This document shows, in pieces, positions 55,509-64,000 of a DNA stretch of 64,000 bases. Position 1 is the first letter of the stretch; the number at the start of each line of letters is the position of its first letter. This DNA comes from Halichondria panicea (taxonomy: Eukaryota; Porifera; Demospongiae; Suberitida; Halichondriidae), in the NCBI RefSeq assembly GCF_963675165.1, contig NC_087390.1, positions 3,176,001 through 3,240,000 of the forward strand, in the 5' to 3' direction. The position numbers and the translations under genes are program-made. Under the pieces are notes generated by a model. It made no database searches and was not told where the DNA came from. It saw nothing but the letters and a program-made list of their open reading frames with translations.

Positions 55509-55850
55509 AATGCTATGTGAAAAATTACTAGGATTGGCCGGGGAAACCACCAAAACGTGTGGAAACAAGAAATCAGACGAGAGCATAACTCCAATCCGTT
55601 ACAACTTCATTCACATGTACTGGTAGAACTACTTTTCCATGTTTTCCCGGCCATGCAATCCACGCAATTTTTACTGGTGGGGTGATGACCAATCCCTTAT
55701 ACATCCATTTTAGAATTTGCAGGCATATAATCATGCATATAATCATTATGATTTGTGATGAATTGATGTTCCTATATAATACATGCAGTGTTGAGCACAG
55801 ATATACAGTCGATTCATGCGTATAGTGACATGCAGTAAAACCTACTGGTT
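55509..55850. mobile_element. Foldback MITE, copy 3 (one arm missing)
   Basis: Left arm GTGAAAAATTACTAGG...CCAATCCGTTACAAC and the interior (CACGCAATTTTTACTGG, GATGAATTGATGTTCC, GCAGTGTTGAGCACAG) match 2640-2960; the right arm is lost at about 55850. Confidence 0.85.
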
Positions 55851-56034
55851 TTACTAATATAACTGAGAAAGGACTTGTGTACATGCATCTATTGTATATG
55901 GTATCATTGTAGTGTTCTGTGACTTTTGAAAATTGATTCTGCCAGGATCTGGATTGTCTCACACGTGGGATGAGCGCACATGCGTATTATATCCACAGTA
56001 ATAAGGGGTGTGTCTGCAAGTCAAGTCACAAAGT

Positions 56035-56405
56035 TATTAATGGCTATATAGCTAGCTGCTTTAGCAGCTCTTTTCTGGCTCTTGTAGGTAATAAAAAGCT
56101 AACGCTTTAGTGCAAGGGTAACTCATAAGTTGAATAGAAACTTTGTGCAAACAAATGTTGCTACAAAAATTCTGAAGACACTGCAACAGCCTTCAATGTG
56201 AGTCAAACTAGTCATAATTCGAGAAAGAAGCTTTCGTTTGCTAATCCACGAAATAAATCCAAAAGAACGTGGCTAGAAGCCTATAGAAGCTGTTAGTTTT
56301 CGTCTCATTGCAACCGTTGAGCAGTTATACAGCTGGAACAGACACACAGACACACACAGTCAGCTTTACTGTATCCCTCATGTGGCTACGCCTCAAGGCA
56401 TAACA
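56035..56405 (-). repeat. TG-rich dispersed repeat, copy 6
   Basis: Minus-orientation copy closest to 12022-12370: CACGTGGCTAGAAGCC-type block, ACACACAGACACACACAG, CCCTCATGTGGCTACGCC. Confidence 0.8.
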
Positions 56406-57951
56406 ATGTTATGCTTGTATCTGGAGAATGTGGACCAGCCAAATTACAATGCTTAATTTTTATAGACATTATCACGTGCATCGAAGTGTGACCACCCACC
56501 CTGCATACTTCTCAGAGTGCATACTCTCCACCATTTCCTTCGAGTGTAGTGCCCACCTCCATGACAGAGCTCTGGATACCCCCCACAATACTATAGTGAT
56601 GATAGAGTGAGATATTTGGCGTAGACTGGACAGGGAGCGTACAAAGGAGCGTATACAAATACATTGAGCTAAATAACAACAGCACAGATTCAAGCTACAT
56701 AATACTGATATAAGAATTAAGAATACCATGTGATGCAGTTGGCTCTCAGAGAGCTACACAATGTATGCTTTATTTATGAAATGGATATTTTATGCTCAAG
56801 TTAAGCATGCAAGCCAGCAGATGGGCTGATTGTAGACAATGGCAATAGGAATTAGGTTTCACTATGCATATACAATGAAAGCACAGTCATGCATATTAAA
56901 TTCATTTACCACAACATCTGGTAGTCAAACTAGCTTGTAAACACAATCCAACAGGTGCAGTGCATACACTAAATACATTGTTGTAACAGTACACGTACAT
57001 GTCTAACGTTTGCCTCAAGTTGAATATGAGCACCTCTCCCCATCTGTCACCACATTGTCGGTAAACCCGCAGGAAAACGTGTCTGGATGATGAGGAATAC
57101 ACAAAATGGTCTAACACAGCTGTACTGAGCCACCTGTATACTCATTTATAGGTACATTTATACTGTAGTGGCACTGTGTACTGTATAGATGTAGAACTAT
57201 AAGAAGTATCTTGTACATGCATGCATGCACAGAGATTAATTAGCAACCCCTTCACAGAGAGACTGACTGGCATATCAGATTATGGAGGGAGTGTGATATA
57301 GAGACAAGGGTATCCATCTTTCACCTGTGTTGCATGTCGCTGCCGTCTCCATGTATATATACAGGTTGCTATGAAACTGCATAGAGGAGCCAAGAAACAG
57401 AAAGACACTGAGGTGCTTCATACCAGAGTAGAGAGAGTGGTAGGGCGGCTTGTGGGCAGCTGTGCATGTGTATCCCTTGTCATAGCGACAGCTTCCACTG
57501 TTGTCAGTCACTCCATAACTCTGTGGGTGAAAATAATGTAGACATGTACTGTATGAATCCAATTACTAGTACTAATTGGTTTAGCTACAATAGTACTGTG
57601 CACAAGTATATGCATGCACCCAAAAGTGTTTAATGTCAATTTCTCGAATATTTAAAGAAGGCAGCTTTACTACATTTTCCTAGGTGTTCAATAATGACAT
57701 TGTTATAGTGTACACACACAAATGCAAATGAACGAAACTGATTCATACACTTTGTTTCCGTCGGGAGTGAATCGTATCATGGTGATATTGGTTCTAGAGT
57801 GGAGACTGGCCAATGGTTACCAAACTCCTACATCACCACAGACGGAGCCATCGATCTGAGCAAGTGGGGGTAATATAACAATTGGTTATTGTTGAGGTTG
57901 AAGGACATTATACTGTACATGTCATGAACTAGTTAGTCTTAGTTTGAAAAA
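56406..57951. other. Exon-like fragments, no gene assembled
   Basis: A plus-strand frame at about 57763-57870 reads GSESYHGDIGSRV then WLPNSYITTDGAIDLSKWG with a possible GT donor. A minus-strand frame at 57275-57530 reads SYGVTDNSGSCRYDKGYTC after a possible AG acceptor. Neither could be joined to neighbours. Perhaps remnants of a secreted or extracellular-domain gene; unproven. Confidence 0.25.
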
Positions 57952-59150
57952 ATGGCTGCAATTAAGACAAACATGCAGGTTACTCAGGTAAGCTTGTGTT
58001 CCGTGTGGTCTTTGTCACGTTGCTAATACAACTGATACTTATAGCTATATACCATGCAATTAACCAATGCTTGTTTCTACAGCTGGCTAGAGAAATGACT
58101 ACAGTCAGTGGAGGTTACGATTATGATTTTGTAGATCAGCCCTCCAAATCTTTGGAGTGTTCGATATGCCTTTTGACCCTACGAGACCCAGTGGTCATCA
58201 GTTGCTGTGGTAACCACTTTTGTGAGCCTTGCATTGAGCGAATAACTGACAACAGAAAGCCTTGTCCTCTCTGCAATTCTCCGAACTTCACAACGTTTCT
58301 CCACAAGGGTGTGGCCCGAGAGGTGAATGCCCTGAGGGTGTATTGTCCCAGAAAGGCCCAGGGCTGTGACTGGCAAGGGGAGCTAGGACAAGTGGACCGC
58401 CATCTCAACCCCCCAAGCTAACTCTAGGGGATGTGGCTTTGTCATGGTTGAGTGCAAATACAAGTGCGAGGGAATGTTGAGCGACAAGTGGTTCCTTCTC
58501 ATGAGGCTGAAGATTGTGTTAAACGACCGATCGAAGTGCAGGTGGCTTTTCTTGCTAGGAGATTAGAGATGCTAGCTATCGAGAATAGATAAATCAAGAA
58601 TAAGTTTGAAGCTGAATTTACAACACTCAAAGAAGAAGTTTTCACACTCAAAGCTGAGAACACATCATTGAAACAGCAAATAGAAGCTCGACCACTGCCA
58701 CCAGTACCTCCTTTCTACTTCACCGGAATTAACTATCAGCAATGCAAGGAGGACAACAGTGCAATAATGAGCCCACCCTTCTATTCTCATCCTAAAGGCT
58801 ACAAAATGTGCTTAGAAATATACCCAAACGGATTCCAGGGTGGAGTGAATACACACTTGTCATTGTTTGTTCACATAATGAGGGGGGAATTTGATGATGT
58901 GCTTCAATGGCCATTCACAGGAAGAATCACCATAGATATATACAGCCAAACGATAAAACAATGGACTCAAGTAAAAATGGTCAACTTCAAAGAGGGTCCA
59001 GTTGAGAGGAGATGTGACTGTTTCACATACGGTGGGTACGGGGAATCTCAAATTCTTCCACAAGACCAAGTTGTAGCAAAGTATGTATGCACGGATGAAA
59101 AGCATAATTTTGTTCGTTTTCGAGTAAATCGTGTGGAACTACCTTATTAA
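57952..59150 (+). pseudogene. TRAF-like (RING, zf-TRAF, MATH) gene with three lesions
   Basis: Exon 1 57952-57987 (MAAIKTNMQVTQ, GT donor) and exon 2 from 58083 (after TTTCTACAG). RING: CSICLLTLRDPVVISCCGNHFC..CIERITDN..PCPLC. Then zinc-finger TRAF repeats (CPRKAQGCDWQGEL, CKYKCEG, HEAEDC), a coiled coil (KFEAEFTTLKEEVFTLKAENTSLKQQ) and a complete MATH domain ending RFRVNRVELPY. Breaks: an extra C in the C6 run at 58409-58414, one base lost near 58472, and an in-frame TAA at 58590. TRAFs relay immune and stress receptor signals as trimers in the cytosol. With three lesions this copy is probably dead, though two lie in homopolymer-like sequence. Restoration is not attempted. Confidence 0.85.
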
Positions 59151-59560
59151 CTATAACTCTGACACAGGCTATAAAATTACTATAAATTTGACTCACGTAC
59201 AATGATCCAGAGTGGGTACTGAATATATGATGCATGTATGTTCTTATTAGCTGCATTATTAGATATTGCTTTACATGCATTACGCATGCGTTGTGTTGCA
59301 ACAAGACCTCATGTTTGTTATTCACTGAACTCAAGCTAAAGTGTCTTAGTGTATTGAGAGTTAGCCTAAGACAAACACAACAATATAAACCAGGCAATAC
59401 TAGTGATATTGGAAGATGAATTATCAGAATGCAAGCTCAAAATTGACAAACTGTTTGCAAAAAATGATGAATATGTGCATGCATGTGTAAACAATTGGTA
59501 TACATCTTGCATAAAAGATAATTTATTGTCAAAACAAACCTCCTATACCACATCCATGCA
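59151..59560. pseudogene. SLC15-like micro-relic and duplicated flank
   Basis: 59385-59421 (ACCAGGCAATAC..AGTGATATTGGAAGATGA) matches 61957-61990 of the gene at 60914; 59430-59560 matches the upstream flank at 62770-62940. The order suggests an ancient deletion of the gene between them. Confidence 0.7.
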
Positions 59561-60913
59561 TACAGTATAACGTTCTGCTAGTACATACATGACATATAGA
59601 TGGAAAATGAACATAGAATATTATTATACCGTATAGCAGGTGTATTGATCAGTTTGCCTTCTTTTCTGACACATGCGACTGATACTACCACGTGGTCCAC
59701 CACGCGCATGCTCAACACTCGACTTACCCGCGGCTCATACTTGGCGTTAACTACGTTTAATTGCATTAAACTACATTTAACGCCTTCGTATTTTCTCAAC
59801 ACCAACCACCTAATTAACCATTAACAACTTACCTGTAAAATAAGCCACAGCAGCCAAGTTAAGACATGGCCATTGTGTAGAGATTTGGCAAAGGCGTTCC
59901 CTGAGGGGAGGGGGGTGACCCCATCCCGCGACCCCTAACTAATTAGTCATGGGTCACGAGAGGGGTTTTGAGCCCAAATTAAGGGGAATTCCCCTTAATT
60001 AACCCCCCTGGCAAGAGGCATTTGAAGTATAATTGGTGATTATTATAATTTAACAATATGCTGCATGGCATTATTGATCATGCATTACCAGAAGTCTTTG
60101 GAGACTATTTAATTTGGCCATCCTCACCTGAATCGGCAAATATACCAGCTGCTATACGGTACAATGTATGTCTCACACAGTATTAAATTTATACACTTAT
60201 ATTATATAAGGACTTGTTTATCAAGGGTGCATGTCCTAATTTCAGAGGGCTGGTTTCTGTATGTGCTTCTGTTGAGTTGAGACTTTGGTTGAGTGCTCGG
60301 ATTATTAGAGGTGCATGCATGCATGCCTCTGCTATTGAGGGTTCCACGTAACAAATCACACCCATGGTATAATCAGTCAACGTGTACTACTAGGATATTT
60401 TGCGAGCATCAAACATAATTATGTGAATTTTACAAGGGTTGATCAATTCACAACAATAAAATTGCAAAATCTAAATTATTACTAGTATAAATACACACGA
60501 TCCTTGCCGATCGTAAAGGGTCAAATTTTCTACTGATTTGGTTCATTTGTAAAGGTTTTTCACCTAGAAGTATTCGGTATACAGGATAACTTGAACAGAT
60601 TTCTCCCAAACGGTTATATGAATCATGTTGCAGTTAAGACTTAGAGTGCATGTAGTTTCAGTATTCATGCACATGACATGTATCAATTGTTAAAAGATAC
60701 TCAAAGGAATGGTGTCCAATGAAAAATTGCATGTATATACTGTGGAGGAATGATTGACTAATTGTGTGTGCAAACACTGTTTACAAAATCGATGAATGGT
60801 TAACATGCGAACATATAAAACAAACACTATTGTTCTAAACATGCATGATCGACAAATTTGATATTTACAGAAAAATGAGTTAGACGTATTTATAACGGAG
60901 CTTATACATTTTG
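59561..60913. other. Intergenic, with a 24-bp perfect palindrome
   Basis: A palindrome centred on GGGGAATTCCCC lies at about 59976-59999. 60055-60140 (TGCTGCATGGCATTATTGATCA) is repeated at 63050-63120. No gene. Confidence 0.5.
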
Positions 60914-62488
60914 TTAGCGCTCAGCTGACAAGTACCGATCATAGATTTCCTCCACGACAGTTTGTGCATTGTAGTCCTCGTCTCTAACTCTCCTCTTGTA
61001 CCAGCGAGCCAGGAGGCAGTACAAGATTAATCCAAGCAAACTAACAGCGGCTTTAATCCCATATAATATTGTTAATGCGATGTTCCCTAGAAAAGAATCG
61101 CTAATAATTTCAGGTGAAAACAACACAAGTGCCATAAATCCACCAAATAATCCTCTCATGTTGTATGGAGCCTGAGCACAAACTAACTCTAGCATGTTAC
61201 TAGCCAGCAACATTGCGAGGAAACCCTGAAAAACTGAATGTATAATGTCAATGACATACTCGACTGCCACTAAATCACTGTGATAGTAGTGGACTAGTTC
61301 CAGAATTAGGAACACAATACTGAGAGCCGTGATGAAAAAAGAAATGATTCCAATTTTTCTAAAAATGCTAGGAAGCCTGTTACAAATCACAGGGTATAGA
61401 ACAAATTCATAAAAGACAGTCCAAACCATACCACACCACCAAGAGTTGTACGTGAATAAGGCCAGAAGCTCTGAAACATAACAATTCGAATTGGGGAGAG
61501 ACAACGTTTCATATAGTGGATGGAAGAGTGTAAGTGAGCATCCAAGAAGCCACAGCGTTGAGCAGAGGGGTAACAAACGCAAGATGGTCTTCACATCTTC
61601 AACTTGCTCTGTAGTGAATGGTCCACCATATCTCGACTTTCCCAGGTCCATTCTTGAAGGTACGTCTTCCTCCCAGTATGTGAGAGCACTGCGATTGAGG
61701 GGAGCCTTGTGCTTGGCTGCAAACTTAAGAACTTGATAGATGGTTTTGAGGGACTGAGGTGACTTTGGTTCAATTATAAGCCACTTCTTAGCTAGGAGGA
61801 AGTCAAGAATAAGAACAGCACTCATACACAAAGGTGGCAGCAAACTGTACAGTTGGACAACCCAGTGCGATAATTGACTGCTACACAAAGTATCGGATCT
61901 AATGGGCAAATTGGAAACAGTAGGTATCCAAACACCAGCATAGATACTGAATACAAACCAGGCAATAAAACAAGTGATATTGGAAGATGAAGCATCAGGC
62001 ATCTGATCCAGGCCTAGCTGTAGTGAGGTAACCAAACATGCTACCACAGCTACAATAGAGAGACTCCCACCTATGCAATACAAGACACTCACAACATACA
62101 CGTATTGTGCAATGCCAGGAACTAGGGTGAAGGCACTAGAAAGCAAACTTGTGAGGAACAACAGTACAAAACTGTATTTCATCACTCTGTAGTTCCCCAG
62201 CTTTGCGTCGGCTAGCCATCCCGAGAAAACAGCTCCGAACAAACCAAACACAATTGGGATAGGAAGTAGCCATTGTGAAATTACAAAATTGACATCAGGT
62301 CGTTTACGGTATACATGGGACACTGAAATACAAGATATAGTCAACAGTACGACCCAAACCAGAACAAGAAAGGCTCCCTTGGAATAGAACCACCTCACTC
62401 TGTACTTGCACTTGCAGCCATTCCTTGATACCAGAGGGCTGCCTCCATTCGTAGAGTTAGTTATTCTCATAACAGAGTCTGCATGCAT
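60914..62488 (-). CDS. SLC15/POT-like transporter, intact copy
   Basis: About 524 aa from the ATG at 62488; an ATG at 62470 (MRITNSTNGG) agrees better with the paralogs, and the frame above 62488 opens only on TTG. Intronless. GAVFSGWLADAKLGNY (PTR2 signature 1), GLDQMPDASSSNITC with FIAWFVFSIYAG, YGGPFTTEQVEDVK, VCAQAPYNMRG, tail YKRRVRDEDYNAQTVVEEIYDRYLSAER. TM1 has KYRVRWFYSKG in place of ExxERFxYY. Closest in style to the copies at 4563, 9255 and 19934. Partial duplicates of its upstream flank sit at 50866 and 59430. Confidence 0.87.
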   Translation of the reverse strand: MHADSVMRITNSTNGGSPLVSRNGCKCKYRVRWFYSKGAFLVLVWVVLLTISCISVSHVYRKRPDVNFVISQWLLPIPIVFGLFGAVFSGWLADAKLGNYRVMKYSFVLLFLTSLLSSAFTLVPGIAQYVYVVSVLYCIGGSLSIVAVVACLVTSLQLGLDQMPDASSSNITCFIAWFVFSIYAGVWIPTVSNLPIRSDTLCSSQLSHWVVQLYSLLPPLCMSAVLILDFLLAKKWLIIEPKSPQSLKTIYQVLKFAAKHKAPLNRSALTYWEEDVPSRMDLGKSRYGGPFTTEQVEDVKTILRLLPLCSTLWLLGCSLTLFHPLYETLSLPNSNCYVSELLALFTYNSWWCGMVWTVFYEFVLYPVICNRLPSIFRKIGIISFFITALSIVFLILELVHYYHSDLVAVEYVIDIIHSVFQGFLAMLLASNMLELVCAQAPYNMRGLFGGFMALVLFSPEIISDSFLGNIALTILYGIKAAVSLLGLILYCLLARWYKRRVRDEDYNAQTVVEEIYDRYLSAER

Positions 62489-63197
62489 GTAATTATACAG
62501 ACGTGTGCATGCATAGATGGCTGCCAAAAACTATACTGTATTTGGTACTACGGCTGAGAGCAATATCTATTGGCAACAATTTCAGACAACTTACGCACAG
62601 ATACAGACACACTTGTACAATCTTTATCTAAATACACTAAATGCTGCCTGCCTGAGTGGCTCATGCTTACTTAATCAGTAATAGTGGTTATTCACTACTT
62701 CCCTAAATGGTTACGAGTCATGTTGCTAAACAATGAGAGTGGGTTTCAGTTTTGTACATTCCATCGATGTTTATTACAAGCTCAAACAATGACTAACTGT
62801 TCACATATAGAAAAGAATGGTGAATATGTGCATGTGCAACAAAAAAGTTATTAAAACATCTTGCATAAAAGCTCCCCTGATGAATGTATTGCAAAAACAA
62901 ACCTCCTTATACGTTGTATATACCACATCCAGACGGTAACATACCGTCTAGTACACACATGATTACACACAGAAAATTACCATAAAAAATTTATATCACA
63001 TATAGTGGGTGTATTTCAATTGAAGTATACTTGGCGATTATGACGATCATGCTGCATGGCATTATTGATCACACGTTACCGATTATTAATTTTGGGTGAG
63101 ATTATTGAATTTGGCCATCCCTACCTGATTTGACAATTACCGATATAATTATGTACATCTCACTAAGTATGAGTATACAGCCTCTAAATTTAGACAC
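62489..63197. other. 5' flank of the SLC15-like gene
   Basis: 62770-62940 and 63050-63120 are the parent-like copies of the flank repeats listed at 50866 and 59430/60055. No gene. Confidence 0.55.
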
Positions 63198-63236
63198 TTA
63201 TTATGCCTCGGTACGCATGCGAGCGAGGTATACGGT

Positions 63237-63312
<76 letters not shown>

Positions 63313-63600
63313 CCGCTACAGCTGCTCAAGGATGAATCAAGTACAAGTAAGAGTTTCTATAGGCTTCTAGTCATGTTTACTTGGATTTTAATTCGTGGAT
63401 TTGCACTTCGTTCTCAAGTTATGCCTAGTTTTACTTACTTGGAATGTCATTGCAGCCTTTTCAGAAGAGTCCGTAGCAAAACTTGTTCACCGAGTGTTAC
63501 TACTCTAAACTTTTGGCATCGATCGTTTTTAGCAACAATCATGGTTGATCATCATTACCCACTATTTGGTTGATTGCATACAGCAAAATTAAAGATGTTC
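63198..63600 (+). repeat. TG-rich dispersed repeat, copy 7, with long (TG)n
   Basis: TTATGCCTCGGTACGC, GGTATACGGTAGTG, then (TG)n at 63245-63309, CAGCTGCTCAAGGATG, TTCTATAGGCTTCTAG, TTTTCAGAAGAGTC. The apparent Cys-Val ORF across it is just the dinucleotide tract. Confidence 0.9.
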
Positions 63601-64000
63601 ATCATGATAATTATAATCAATGTGTGTATAAAAGCTAGCTATTACCGTAATTGATGTAATTACAGCACCAGAAAAAATTAATTCCACTTCTGAGTGGCGC
63701 ATCTTTAGAGCACAAAAATTGCGATCAGCCCAAGCTGGCGCCTAAATTATGGTGGCGCTTATGTTCAACAGCTAGTATAGAATTTGTAGAGAAAATGGGC
63801 GTGGTCTAGCTCAGTTTCACTTGCTAGCTGTGCACCGTTGAGAGCTGAATGACTTGTGAACAACGTTCATTGACTGTAGCTATGGGTTAGACAACTGTTT
63901 AGAAGTGAGGGAAGTCAAAGATGCAGGATGATTGTCTTGATGTCTCAAACAAGCCTTTTTATAAGCGCTAGAAAAAAATAATTCCAACAACGATTGGCGC
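63601..64000. other. Window end, no gene seen
   Basis: A direct repeat of about 36 bp (AGAAAAAA.TAATTCCA...TGGCGC) occurs at 63668-63705 and 63969-64000, perhaps the ends of a further mobile element. Otherwise no feature. Confidence 0.45.

Noticed and set aside
61491..61736. Antisense ORFs opposite the central block of the SLC15-like genes (also at 9953, 18395, 48645)
   Set aside because: They recur because the sense strand is conserved in this block; no independent evidence for translation, no consistent start.
63130..63573. 147-codon plus-strand ORF rich in Cys-Val
   Set aside because: It is the translation of a (TG)n microsatellite within a dispersed repeat.

Overview
This is a piece of an animal nuclear genome. 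It is AT-rich and full of short palindromic mobile elements. Two genes are clearly split by small GT-AG introns, and three copies of one tRNA gene sit inside introns. The gene content fits a marine sponge (demosponge) best: a large family of SLC15-like membrane proteins, a PMP-type beta-helix surface protein, a TRAF-like gene, a 7TM receptor and a cytosolic sulfotransferase. The assignment to sponges is inference. Nothing bacterial is present: no operons, no CRISPR array, no rRNA.

Layout. 1-2.1 kb: the start of a minus-strand PMP/beta-helix gene broken by at least five frameshifts. 2.6-9 kb: a foldback MITE, a minisatellite, an SLC15-like pseudogene, and a 5'-truncated retroelement with a target-site duplication. 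9.2-21.5 kb: four more SLC15-like genes (three intact, one with a single extra base), separated by nested palindromic elements. 22.7-28.2 kb: a 12-exon AAAP/SLC38-type amino-acid transporter (minus strand). 28.5-36.0 kb: a 9-exon FTSJ3/Spb1 rRNA methyltransferase gene (minus strand) whose introns hold three identical tRNA-Gly(GCC) genes. 36.3-37.4 kb: intronless ZNF622/REI1, divergent from FTSJ3, so two 60S-subunit maturation factors share one 317-bp promoter region. 37.8-49.5 kb: an old tandem segmental duplication in which a unit (unknown 305-aa gene plus SLC15-like gene) has been copied, degraded and interrupted by a 7TM receptor gene and its pseudogene. 49.5-53.3 kb: repeats, a relic SLC15 fragment, a large inverted repeat and a transposase remnant. 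53.4-54.3 kb: a SULT1-like sulfotransferase. 58.0-59.2 kb: a damaged TRAF gene. 60.9-62.5 kb: the last intact SLC15-like gene, with duplicated flanks on either side.

The dominant biology is the SLC15/POT-like array: five intact intronless genes, one near-intact copy, one multi-frameshift pseudogene, one interrupted copy and at least three small relics. All share a PTR2-type fold, but both glutamates of the usual TM1 ExxER proton-coupling motif are replaced. The paralogs also share two stretches that look conserved at nucleotide level, including silent sites, while the rest has diverged. That points to gene conversion or an unusual constraint. I consider this lineage-specific family the best candidate for something undescribed here.

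Exon boundaries were worked out by hand from reading frame, splice signals and family resemblance. No database search was run.
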